Shown: piece after piece, positions 36,111 to 44,520 of the stretch
Position numbering within the stretch: position 1 is the first letter of the stretch
Layout: every line of letters begins with the position of its first letter
From: Bacteroides eggerthii
Lineage (GTDB): Bacteria; Bacteroidota; Bacteroidia; Bacteroidales; Bacteroidaceae
DNA length: 64,000 nucleotides
Assembly (NCBI RefSeq): GCF_025146565.1
Contig: NZ_CP102258.1
Coordinates: forward strand, 3,008,001 to 3,072,000
Reading direction: 5' to 3'
Position numbers and translations under genes: made by a program
Notes under the pieces: generated by a model
Database searches by the model: none
Seen by the model: the letters and a program-made list of their open reading frames with translations, nothing else
What the model was told of the DNA's origin: nothing

Positions 36111-36388
36111 ACTTTGCTAATTTTTTTTATGGTTAATATTCGTTTAGGTTTAGTGGTTGCAAGTATACGGAAATTTCCGAATCAGGAGGGATGGAATACG
36201 GGTAGTCTTTGGGGTGAAAACTAACATTTGACAGATATTACCCCCTGTTTTGGCAGTTTTCAGGCGATGCGGAAACAACATAAACGGGCGTGAGAGGTGA
36301 TTTTAGCGCTAAATTATAGTAATATTACCATAAGATAAATAAAAACAGGCCCTATGAAGAGAAGAACACAGGTTGGGGTCACAAGAAA
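36111..36388. other. gap upstream of the sigma factor gene
   Basis: About 280 bp without a gene. The palindrome CGGAAATTTCCG at 36168-36179 is the only clear structure. No TAnnTTTG -7 element was recognised. Confidence 0.4.
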
Positions 36389-36430
36389 TGTTTGCCTGTA
36401 ATGAAAGCACACCGTCATTACAGGCAAACA
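36389..36430 (-). terminator. intrinsic terminator after the TRIC-type gene
   Basis: Perfect 16-bp stem TGTTTGCCTGTAATGA / TCATTACAGGCAAACA with a 10-nt loop, followed on the minus strand by ATTTCTTG. Lies 27 bp past the stop of the membrane protein gene. Confidence 0.8.
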
Positions 36431-36456
36431 CAAGCACCGGAAAAGGCATCTAAAAG

Positions 36457-37092
36457 TCAGCTTTCTTTCCCCTCTTCCTCCCCGTCGTTTCCGGAGAGTA
36501 TGGGCAGACATATCTTATATTTCACAGCAAGGATACGGGTGATGAACACAGACATCCCGCCTATCACCTGGCAACCGTAGGAGTGCATGCCCGCCAGCTC
36601 GCATATCCAGTAGGCCGTACCGCCCACCACGCATGCCATTGCATAAATCTCTTTACGGAATATGAGAGGAATTTCATTGATAAAGACATCGCGTATCACG
36701 CCCCCCGCAGCTCCGGTAATGCTGCCCATGATGATTGCCACCCAGAAGGGATAGCCCAGAGAGAGGCTTTTGCCCACTCCCACCACCGTAAACAGTGCCA
36801 AGCCGATAGTATCGAAGATGAAGAACGTGTTGTGCAGGTGTATGAGGTGCTTCCCGAAGAAGATAACCCACAGCAAGGCCAGTCCGGTACATATCAGATA
36901 AATAGGATCTGTCATCCAGCCGGGAGTGACATCCAGCAGGAGATCACGTATCGTACCGCCTCCAATGGCTGTTACGAACCCCACCACATAAGCGCCGAAC
37001 CAGTCGAAGCGCTTCGCCGAAGCAAGGCGTATGCCGCTGATGGCAAAGGCAAATGTGCCAATAAAGTCGAGTATCTGAACAAATGTAGGCAT
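36457..37092 (-). CDS. trimeric intracellular cation channel (YicG/UPF0126) family membrane protein
   Basis: A 211-residue inner membrane protein with seven helices in two related halves, each with a GGGxxRD-type signature: AIGGGTIRDLLLDVTPG (~44-60) and AAGGVIRDVFINEIPLI (~133-149). This is the bacterial TRIC/YicG pattern; related channels conduct K+ or, for some, glycine-linked uptake has been proposed. The start MPTFVQILDFIGTFAFA at 37092 fits better than the upstream ATG. Divergent from the WecB-like gene. Confidence 0.9.
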   Translation of the reverse strand: MPTFVQILDFIGTFAFAISGIRLASAKRFDWFGAYVVGFVTAIGGGTIRDLLLDVTPGWMTDPIYLICTGLALLWVIFFGKHLIHLHNTFFIFDTIGLALFTVVGVGKSLSLGYPFWVAIIMGSITGAAGGVIRDVFINEIPLIFRKEIYAMACVVGGTAYWICELAGMHSYGCQVIGGMSVFITRILAVKYKICLPILSGNDGEEEGKES

Positions 37093-37142
37093 GAAAGGAT
37101 TTCTTTTTTTGCAAAGTAACAAATAATTTCCCTAAGAAAATG

Positions 37143-37150
37143 TATTTTTG
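37143..37150 (+). promoter_or_regulatory. -7 promoter element (TATTTTTG) for the epimerase gene
   Basis: Perfect TAnnTTTG 22 bp before the start codon at 37172. No clear -33. Confidence 0.5.
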
Positions 37151-37171
37151 TCTCACCAATTTATATGAGCA

Positions 37172-38266
37172 ATGAAAATAACCATCGTATCGGGCGCACG
37201 TCCCAACTTCATGAAGATTGCCCCCCTGTGCCGCGCCATAGACGCAGCCAGAGAAGCGGGTAAAAACATATCCTATCGCATAGTCTACACCGGTCCTCAG
37301 GACGACACCACTTTGGATGCCTCGCTCTTTTCCGACCTCGCCATGCCTAAGCCCGACGCTTACTTGGGCATCAGCGGACGCGACCATTCGCGGGTGGCGG
37401 CTTCCATTATGCTCGCTTTCGAAGAGGAACTCAACGGACATCCCGCCCAAGTAGTACTGGTGGTGGACGACATGACCGCCACCATGAGCTGCGCCATCGT
37501 AGCCAAGAAGCGCGGTCTGAAGGTAGCCCATGTCATTGCCGGTACGCGTTCGTTCGATATGAATATGCCGCGTGAGGTGAACCGCACGATCGTAGACGCC
37601 ATTTCCGACTACCTCTTCACTGCCGGAATGGTGGCCAACCGCAACCTCAACCAAGAAGGGATGATACCGGAATACATCCACTACGTGGGCAATATACTCA
37701 TCGACACCATCCGCTACAACCGCCACCGCCTGATGCAGCCGCTATGGTTCTCCACCCTCGGACTGCGCAAGGGAAACTACCTCTTGCTCACCCTGAACCG
37801 CCACGACCTGCTGGAAAAGAAAGCCGTACTCTGTTCCCTGATGCAGACGCTGGCAGCGAAGGCTGGCGACATGCCTGTCGTAGCCCCCATGCATCCCTAC
37901 GTGGAACGCGCCATAAAATCACTGGGGCTTGACATGCCCCACCTGCACATTCTGCCGCCCCAGAGCTATCTGCACTTCGGCTTCCTCATCAACCAAGCCA
38001 AGGGCATCGTGACCGACTCCGGCAACATTGCCGAAGAAGCCACTTTCCTCGATGTGCCCTGCATCACGCTCAACACCTACGCCGAACACCCGGAAACGTG
38101 GCGTTTCGGAACCAATGAGCTCGTCGGGGAGAACTCCATTGCCCTCTCCGCCGCTCTCGACAAACTGCTGCATGGCGACTGGAAACACACCACCCTGCCC
38201 GACCGCTGGGACGGACGTACAGCCGAGCGCATCGTACAGACGTTGATAAACGGAGAAAAGATATAG
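37172..38266 (+). CDS. UDP-N-acetylglucosamine 2-epimerase-like protein (divergent WecB)
   Basis: A 364-residue cytoplasmic protein of the GT-B fold, non-hydrolysing epimerase family that interconverts UDP-GlcNAc and UDP-ManNAc. The N-terminal IVSGARPNFMKIAPL and C-terminal TDSGNIAEEATFLDVPCI fit closely. The catalytic stretch HVEAGLR is HVIAGTRS here, so the Glu is Ile, and the usual TGQH reads TGPQDD; the PEEANR Glu seems kept (PREVNR). It may have a changed substrate or be a pseudoenzyme. It stands alone between the channel gene and the outer membrane protein gene. Confidence 0.8.
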   Translation: MKITIVSGARPNFMKIAPLCRAIDAAREAGKNISYRIVYTGPQDDTTLDASLFSDLAMPKPDAYLGISGRDHSRVAASIMLAFEEELNGHPAQVVLVVDDMTATMSCAIVAKKRGLKVAHVIAGTRSFDMNMPREVNRTIVDAISDYLFTAGMVANRNLNQEGMIPEYIHYVGNILIDTIRYNRHRLMQPLWFSTLGLRKGNYLLLTLNRHDLLEKKAVLCSLMQTLAAKAGDMPVVAPMHPYVERAIKSLGLDMPHLHILPPQSYLHFGFLINQAKGIVTDSGNIAEEATFLDVPCITLNTYAEHPETWRFGTNELVGENSIALSAALDKLLHGDWKHTTLPDRWDGRTAERIVQTLINGEKI

Positions 38267-38314
38267 AAAAGCTCTCGCTCTCTCTTAAGTATCCCTCTTA
38301 TTCTTTAAAAAATA

Positions 38315-38349
38315 TTTGCTTCTTGATTAACTGCAAATTGCTAACTTTG
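38315..38349 (+). promoter_or_regulatory. promoter for the DUF5686 gene
   Basis: TTTG (38315-38318), 23 bp, then TAACTTTG (38342-38349). The -7 element is only 10 bp before the ATG at 38360, so the leader is very short, or translation starts at the ATG at 38369. Confidence 0.55.
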
Positions 38350-38359
38350 CAAATTGATT

Positions 38360-40954
38360 ATGAAATGTATGAAACAAATATATAGCATAGCTCTGCTTCT
38401 CCTGCTTCTGTTATCCGTCTCCACCGGTGTGTCGGCGCAGATAAAAGGGGTCATAACAGACTCCCTCACCCACGAACCGCTGATGTACATCACCGTACAA
38501 TATGAAGGAAAAGGCGTGGGAGGCATCTCCAATGCAGAGGGAGAATATCAGGTAGAGACTCGTAAAGGCTGGAATGAACTGACATTCTCCGCCATAGGTT
38601 ACATCACCAAAAAAGTGAAATTCGCCCCCGGCACAAAAGTACTCAACGTGGAGCTGGCTCCTGCCGACGTGATGCTCTCCGAGGTTGTTGTCAAGCCCAA
38701 GAAAGAGAAGTACTCGCGCAAGAACAACCCTGCCGTAGAGTTCATGAAGAAAGTCATCGAGAACAAGAAAGCCCTGAAGCTGGAGGAGAACGACTATTAC
38801 CAGTACCAGAAGTACGAGAAGATGAAGATGTCCGTCAACGACGTCACGCCGGAGAAAATGGAGAAAGGCATCTACAAGAAATTCTCCTTCTTCAAGGATC
38901 AGGTGGAGGTATCGCCCAAAACCAACAAGATGATCCTGCCCATCTCCATTAAGGAGACCTCCTCCAAGACCATCTACCGTAAGAATCCCAAAAGCGAAAA
39001 GACCATTATCGAGGGTATGAACTCCAGCGGCATCGAAGAGTTCTTCAATACAGGCGATATGCTGGGCACGATCCTCACCGACGTCTTTTCCGACGTCAAC
39101 ATCTACGATGACGACATCCGCCTGCTGCAACGCCGCTTCGTCAGCCCCATCGGACGCGGAGCCATCAGCTTCTACAAGTTCTACCTCATGGACACGCTCA
39201 TGGTGGACAAGCAAGAATGCGTCCACCTCACTTTCGTGCCCCAGAACTCACAGGACTTCGGCTTCACCGGACACCTGTACGTGGTGAAAGACTCCACCTA
39301 CGCCGTAAAGAAAGCCATTATGAACCTGCCCAAAAAGACAGGCGTCAACTTCGTGGAGAACCTCGACATCGTGCAGCAGTTTGAGCAACTGCCCGACAGC
39401 AACTGGGTGCTCACCGACGACGACATGACCGTAGAGCTCGCCCTGATGAAAGGCATACAAGGACTGGAAGTGCAGCGCACCACCAAGTACAGCGACTATA
39501 AATTCGACGAGATAGAACCCCGTCTTTTCCGCCTGAAAGGGAACGTCATCAAGGAAGCCAACATGCTTGCCAAGAGCGACGAATACTGGGCCAAAGTGCG
39601 TCAGGTACCACTCACCAAGAAGGAAAGCTCCATGGACGTATTCATGAACCGCATCGAGCAGATACCGGGCTTCAAATACGTCATTTTCGGTGCAAAGGCG
39701 CTGATAGAGAACTTCGTGGAGACGGGAAGCAAGAAACACCCCAGCAAGTTCGACTTCGGACCCATCAACACCATGATCACCAGTAACTACGTGAACGGCA
39801 CCCGCTTCCGTCTCAGCGGCATGACCACCGGCAACCTGCATCCTCACTGGAGTTTCAGCGGTTACGGGGCCTACGGCACGCGGGACAAGAAATGGTTCTA
39901 CTCCGGACAGGCTGCCTACTCCTTCAACAAGCGCGAATACGTCCTTTGGGAATTCCCCAAGCACTACCTCGCCTTCCAGTACACCTACGACGTGATGTCT
40001 CCCATGGACAAGTATCTGGCAACGGACAAGGACAATATGTTCGTCGGCTGGAAATGGACCACCGTAGACCAGATGTCGTACATGCGCGACGCCACCCTCA
40101 CCTACGAACTGGAGACCAACACCGGCTTCTCCGTCAAGGCCATGGCACGCCACCGCAACGACCAGCCTGCCGGCATGCTGCAATACTGGAAGAACAACGG
40201 AACCACTCCCGGCGAATGGGACGAGAAGAACACACTGGTGCACGACATCACCACCACCGAACTGGGTCTGACCCTGCGTTATGCCCCCGGTGAGACGTTT
40301 GTCAACACCAAGCAGCGCCGCGTACCCGTATCGCTGGATGCGCCCACCTTCACCCTTTCGCACACCGTCGGACTGAAAGGCGTGCTGGGCGGCGAATACA
40401 ACTTCAACCTTACGGAAGCCAGCATCCGCAAGCGCTTCTGGTTCGGCTCATGGGGCAAGCTGGACGTCACAGCCCGCGCTGGCGCACAGTGGAACACCGT
40501 CCCCTTCCCGCTGCTGAACCTGCCTATGGCAAACCTTTCATACATCACCCAGAACAACGAATCGTTCAACCTCATCGACAACATGGAATTCCTGAACGAC
40601 CGTTACGCCTCGCTCGCCCTCAGCTACGACATGAACGGGAAGCTCTTCAACCGCATTCCCCTCATCAAGAAGCTGAAGTGGAGAGAGATGTTCCGCATCC
40701 GCGGCATGTGGGGCACACTGACCGACAAGAACAACCCCTACAAAAGCAGCAATTCCGACCTGTTCCTCTTCCCTATGCGCGACGGCATGCCCACCAGCCA
40801 TGTCATGGGCCATACGCCCTACGTCGAAGCCAGCGTGGGCATCTACAACATCTTCAAGTTGCTGCATATAGAATATGTACGCCGCCTCACCTATACCGAC
40901 ATTCCGGGAGTGAAGAAAGGCGGAGTACGGTTTATGATACTGATGATCTTTTAG
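38360..40954 (+). CDS. DUF5686 outer membrane protein with CarboxypepD-like N-terminus
   Basis: An 864-residue exported protein. A signal peptide (QIYSIALLLLLLLSVSTGVSA) is followed by a carboxypeptidase regulatory-like domain (IKGVITDSLTHEPLMYITVQ, broken to a strand-rich ~80 residues ending EVVVKPKKEKYSRKNNPAV), then a long region and a C-terminal beta-barrel ending in aromatic IF. This is the DUF5686/DUF5687-type family of Bacteroidota outer membrane proteins of unknown role. The start may be 38369 (MKQIYSIALL). It runs 6 bp before rarA, so rarA is probably cotranscribed. Confidence 0.8.
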   Translation: MKCMKQIYSIALLLLLLLSVSTGVSAQIKGVITDSLTHEPLMYITVQYEGKGVGGISNAEGEYQVETRKGWNELTFSAIGYITKKVKFAPGTKVLNVELAPADVMLSEVVVKPKKEKYSRKNNPAVEFMKKVIENKKALKLEENDYYQYQKYEKMKMSVNDVTPEKMEKGIYKKFSFFKDQVEVSPKTNKMILPISIKETSSKTIYRKNPKSEKTIIEGMNSSGIEEFFNTGDMLGTILTDVFSDVNIYDDDIRLLQRRFVSPIGRGAISFYKFYLMDTLMVDKQECVHLTFVPQNSQDFGFTGHLYVVKDSTYAVKKAIMNLPKKTGVNFVENLDIVQQFEQLPDSNWVLTDDDMTVELALMKGIQGLEVQRTTKYSDYKFDEIEPRLFRLKGNVIKEANMLAKSDEYWAKVRQVPLTKKESSMDVFMNRIEQIPGFKYVIFGAKALIENFVETGSKKHPSKFDFGPINTMITSNYVNGTRFRLSGMTTGNLHPHWSFSGYGAYGTRDKKWFYSGQAAYSFNKREYVLWEFPKHYLAFQYTYDVMSPMDKYLATDKDNMFVGWKWTTVDQMSYMRDATLTYELETNTGFSVKAMARHRNDQPAGMLQYWKNNGTTPGEWDEKNTLVHDITTTELGLTLRYAPGETFVNTKQRRVPVSLDAPTFTLSHTVGLKGVLGGEYNFNLTEASIRKRFWFGSWGKLDVTARAGAQWNTVPFPLLNLPMANLSYITQNNESFNLIDNMEFLNDRYASLALSYDMNGKLFNRIPLIKKLKWREMFRIRGMWGTLTDKNNPYKSSNSDLFLFPMRDGMPTSHVMGHTPYVEASVGIYNIFKLLHIEYVRRLTYTDIPGVKKGGVRFMILMIF

Positions 40955-40960
40955 CGATTT

Positions 40961-42232
40961 ATGCAACCATTGGCAGAACGTCTCAGACCGAAGACATTAG
41001 ACGAATACATCGGTCAGAAACACTTGGTAGGACCGGGAGCGGTGCTCCGCAAGATGATTGACGCAGGACGCATCTCCTCCTTCATCCTGTGGGGCCCTCC
41101 GGGAGTGGGCAAGACAACGCTTGCGCAGATTATAGCCAACAAGCTGGAAACGCCATTCTACACCCTCAGCGCCGTCACCAGCGGTGTGAAGGATGTGCGC
41201 GACGTGATAGACCGCGCCAAGAGCAACCGTTTCTTCTCACAGGCAAGCCCCATACTGTTCATCGACGAAATCCACCGTTTCAGCAAGTCGCAGCAAGACT
41301 CGCTGCTTGGTGCGGTGGAGCAGGGTACGGTGACACTGATAGGCGCCACCACCGAGAACCCCTCGTTCGAGGTGATCCGTCCGCTGCTGTCGCGCTGCCA
41401 GCTCTACGTGCTGAAATCGCTGGAGAAAGACGACCTGCTGGAACTCCTGCAACGTGCCGTAACGACGGATGTCCAACTGAAAGAACGGCAGATAGAGCTC
41501 AGGGAGACTACCGCCATGCTCCGTTACAGTGGCGGCGATGCCCGTAAGCTGCTCAACATCCTCGACCTCGTTGTGCAGTCCGAAGCCGGCGACCCTGTGG
41601 TCATCACCGATGAGATGGTGACCGAACGCCTCCAGCAGAATCCCCTTGCCTACGACAAAGACGGCGAAATGCACTACGACATCATCTCCGCCTTCATCAA
41701 GTCCATTCGCGGCAGCGACCCCGACGGAGCCATCTACTGGCTGGCACGCATGGTGGAAGGCGGTGAAGACCCCGCTTTCATAGCCCGTCGCCTTGTCATC
41801 TCCGCTTCCGAGGACATCGGACTGGCAAACCCCAACGCCCTGTTGCTTGCCAATGCCTGCTTCGACACCATCATGAAAGTGGGCTGGCCCGAAGGACGCA
41901 TCCCACTGGCAGAGACCACCATCTACCTCGCCACCAGCCCCAAAAGCAACTCCGCCTACATGGCAATCAACGATGCCCTCTCCCTGGTGCGGCAGACAGG
42001 CAACCTGCCCGTCCCCCTGCACCTGCGCAACGCCCCCACCCAACTGATGAAACAGCTTGGCTACGGCGACAACTATAAATATGCCCACGACTATCCCGGC
42101 AACTTTGTCCGCCAGCAGTTCCTGCCCGACGACCTGAAAGACCACCGCATCTGGCAACCGCAGGACAATCCCGCCGAACAAAAGCACAAAGAAAGGATGC
42201 AAGCCCTATGGGGAAAGAAAGGGAATGATTAG
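40961..42232 (+). CDS. rarA: replication-associated recombination protein A
   Basis: A 423-residue cytoplasmic AAA+ ATPase related to RarA/MgsA and eukaryotic WRNIP1. The N-terminal PLAERLRPKTLDEYIGQKHL, Walker A GPPGVGKTT (~46-54), Walker B LFIDEIHRF, the sensor GATTENPSFEV and arginine-finger SRCQ are all clear. The C-terminal clamp-loader-like and MgsA domains follow (ALLLANACFDTIMKVGWPEGR, broken). It helps to restart stalled replication forks. The gap to the previous gene is 6 bp. Confidence 0.95.
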   Translation: MQPLAERLRPKTLDEYIGQKHLVGPGAVLRKMIDAGRISSFILWGPPGVGKTTLAQIIANKLETPFYTLSAVTSGVKDVRDVIDRAKSNRFFSQASPILFIDEIHRFSKSQQDSLLGAVEQGTVTLIGATTENPSFEVIRPLLSRCQLYVLKSLEKDDLLELLQRAVTTDVQLKERQIELRETTAMLRYSGGDARKLLNILDLVVQSEAGDPVVITDEMVTERLQQNPLAYDKDGEMHYDIISAFIKSIRGSDPDGAIYWLARMVEGGEDPAFIARRLVISASEDIGLANPNALLLANACFDTIMKVGWPEGRIPLAETTIYLATSPKSNSAYMAINDALSLVRQTGNLPVPLHLRNAPTQLMKQLGYGDNYKYAHDYPGNFVRQQFLPDDLKDHRIWQPQDNPAEQKHKERMQALWGKKGND

Positions 42233-42293
42233 GGACAGGAGGCACTTAGCATAAGATTAAACTGTAAGTATTAACACCAAATCACCGATAATC

Positions 42294-43250
42294 ATGAAAA
42301 TAGTAGTTCTCGACGGTTATGCCGCCAATCCCGGAGATCTTTCCTGGGACGAATTGAAAAGTTTGGGAGAGTGCATTGTTTACGACCGCACTGCACCTTC
42401 GGAAGTTACGGAACGCGCTGCCGGAGCGGATATTCTGCTGACCAATAAAGTTGTGCTCAACGCAGATACCATAGCTGCGCTGCCCCATCTGAAATACATC
42501 GGCGTCCTTGCCACCGGATACAACGTTGTCGATATTGCCGCTGCCAAAGAACGGGGCATTGTCGTCACCAACATCCCGGCATACAGCACCCCTTCCGTAG
42601 CCCAGATGGTCTTTGCGCACATCCTCAACATAGCCCAGCAAGTGCAGCACTACACCGACGAAGTGCGCAAGGGACGTTGGAGCAGCAATCCCGACTTCTG
42701 CTTCTGGGACACTCCGCTCATTGAACTGCGCGGCAAGAAGATCGGTATCATCGGCTTGGGACAAACCGGCTACAACACCGCCCGCATTGCCATCGGTTTC
42801 GGCATGGAAGTGCATGCCTACACCTCCAAATCCACCTTCCAGCTTCCCCCCGAAATCAGAAAGACGGAGCTCGACGAACTCTTTGCCAACTGCGACATCA
42901 TCAGTCTGCACTGTCCCCTCACCGACTCCACCCGCGAACTGGTTAATGCCGCCCGCCTGAAGCAGATGAAGCCCAACGCCATCCTCATCAACACCGGACG
43001 AGGCCCGCTCATCAACGAACAAGACCTTGCCGACGCCCTGAACAACGGCACTATCCTTGCCGCCGGACTGGATGTGCTCTCACAAGAGCCGCCCCGCCCC
43101 GACAACCCGTTGCTCACCGCCAAGAACTGCTACATCACCCCACACATCGCATGGGCAAGCGCCGCAGCACGCGAACGCCTCATGCAGATCATGCTGGACA
43201 ATGTGAAAGCGTTTCTGGACGGAAAAGTGATTAATGCAGTGACAAAGTAA
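42294..43250 (+). CDS. D-2-hydroxyacid dehydrogenase (glycerate dehydrogenase-like)
   Basis: A 318-residue cytoplasmic NAD-dependent enzyme. The NAD site is GIIGLGQTGYNTARIAIGF (~148-166), the catalytic Arg follows in LHCPLTDSTRELVNAARL, and ITPHIAWASAAARERL carries the catalytic His that the serA homologue at 16471 lacks. Relatives act on hydroxypyruvate/glycerate or lactate; which one is not known. It follows rarA by 61 bp. Confidence 0.9.
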   Translation: MKIVVLDGYAANPGDLSWDELKSLGECIVYDRTAPSEVTERAAGADILLTNKVVLNADTIAALPHLKYIGVLATGYNVVDIAAAKERGIVVTNIPAYSTPSVAQMVFAHILNIAQQVQHYTDEVRKGRWSSNPDFCFWDTPLIELRGKKIGIIGLGQTGYNTARIAIGFGMEVHAYTSKSTFQLPPEIRKTELDELFANCDIISLHCPLTDSTRELVNAARLKQMKPNAILINTGRGPLINEQDLADALNNGTILAAGLDVLSQEPPRPDNPLLTAKNCYITPHIAWASAAARERLMQIMLDNVKAFLDGKVINAVTK

Positions 43251-43302
43251 AAACTAATCACTAAACCCTAATCACTAATCGCTAACCTCTAAAATCTCGT
43301 TT

Positions 43303-44418
43303 ATGGGAAAATCCGCTGTCAAAGGACTCTTGCGTTGGATGCCGGTAGGTGCCACGTGGATGCTGGCTGCCGTTACCATTGCAGCATCCCGTTCCGGACA
43401 TTATCATCCGGACAGCTCTGTGGTGATGCCCCTGCTGGGACTTGCCGTACCGATATTACTGGTCTCCTGCCTGATAACAGCCCTTTGCTGGGCGCTGGCA
43501 CGCAAGAAGTGGGCTATCGTTCCTTTGGCAGCCTTCTTCTTCAACTGGGAATATCTGACGGCAGTCGTCCGGTTCGGTTCCACCGATGATGATGTGCCTG
43601 CCACTGCTCCGGCGCCGAACCGGGAAGGCAAGTCCGGCGGCTGCCTCACCGTAGCCACCTACAACGTACATCATTTCGGCAACGAAATCACCGGATACTC
43701 CTGCAAGGAAATAGCCCGGTACATGCAGCAGCGTCATGTCGATGTGCTTTGCTTCCAAGAGTTCGGAGACAATCCCCACTTCACGACAGACAGTCTGCGC
43801 CGCGCCCTTTCGCACTGGCCCTACGCCCTTATTCCTGCGGACGACTCCATTCGCGGCATTCTCCCCGTTGCCGTATTCAGCCGCTACCCGCTTGCGGAAG
43901 GACGTTTCATCACCTACCCACGAAGCTCCAATTGCAGCATGGCGTGCGACATTGTTCTGGGTGCAGACACCCTCCGCCTGCTGAACAATCACTTGCAGAC
44001 CACCAGCGTCAGTCAGAACCGCAGGAAGTGGGAACGCGAACTCGCTGCCAACGACACCCGCCGCGAAGCGCAAGCCGTACAGGATGCTGCGGAAACCCTG
44101 CACGAGAACTTCGTGAAGCGTGCCGCCCAAACCGACAGCATCGTCCGCCTTGTCATCGCCAGTCCGCACCCCGTACTGGTGTGCGGAGACTTCAACTCCC
44201 TACCCTCGTCCTACACCTACCGCCAACTGTCCGGAATCCTCCAAGACGGTTTCAAGACAGGCGGACATGGATATATGTACACCTACCGCTACGCCAAACG
44301 CATGCTGCGCATCGACTATGCTTTCCATTCGTCCAAACTGGACTGCACCGACTATTACTCTCCCGATCTGGATCTGTGCAGCGACCACAATCCGGTGATA
44401 TTTACGGTGAAATACTAA
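43303..44418 (+). CDS. membrane-anchored endonuclease/exonuclease/phosphatase-family protein
   Basis: A 371-residue protein with two to three N-terminal helices (~15-90) and then an EEP domain facing the periplasm or cytoplasm. EEP motifs are TVATYNVHHFGNE (~113-125), VLCFQEFGDNP (catalytic Glu), LNNHLQTT, VCGDFNSLPSS (~291-301) and SDHNPVIFTV (~360-369). Family members cleave phosphodiesters or phosphates in nucleic acids, lipids or inositols; the substrate is unknown. Last gene of the plus-strand run, ended by a hairpin at 44459-44489. Confidence 0.85.
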   Translation: MGKSAVKGLLRWMPVGATWMLAAVTIAASRSGHYHPDSSVVMPLLGLAVPILLVSCLITALCWALARKKWAIVPLAAFFFNWEYLTAVVRFGSTDDDVPATAPAPNREGKSGGCLTVATYNVHHFGNEITGYSCKEIARYMQQRHVDVLCFQEFGDNPHFTTDSLRRALSHWPYALIPADDSIRGILPVAVFSRYPLAEGRFITYPRSSNCSMACDIVLGADTLRLLNNHLQTTSVSQNRRKWERELAANDTRREAQAVQDAAETLHENFVKRAAQTDSIVRLVIASPHPVLVCGDFNSLPSSYTYRQLSGILQDGFKTGGHGYMYTYRYAKRMLRIDYAFHSSKLDCTDYYSPDLDLCSDHNPVIFTVKY

Positions 44419-44458
44419 AGCGCAAAAGGATATACAAAAGAGAAAGAGTATATTAAAA

Positions 44459-44489
44459 AAGGCTATCCCGGTTTCCCGGAATAGCCTTT
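44459..44489. terminator. bidirectional intrinsic terminator
   Basis: Stem AAGGCTATCCCGG / CCGGAATAGCCTT with one mismatch and a short TTTC loop. T/A tracts on both sides; between the EEP gene (plus) and the TonB receptor gene (minus). Confidence 0.8.
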
Positions 44490-44520
44490 ACTAAAATATA
44501 GAAAAACAAAAAAAATGGCT

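Noticed and set aside
39248..40363. A 371-codon minus-strand frame opposite the DUF5686 gene
   Set aside because: Shadow of the plus-strand gene; composition is the reverse-complement bias of the real codons.
41237..42202. A 321-codon minus-strand frame opposite rarA
   Set aside because: Antisense shadow of rarA with no domain.
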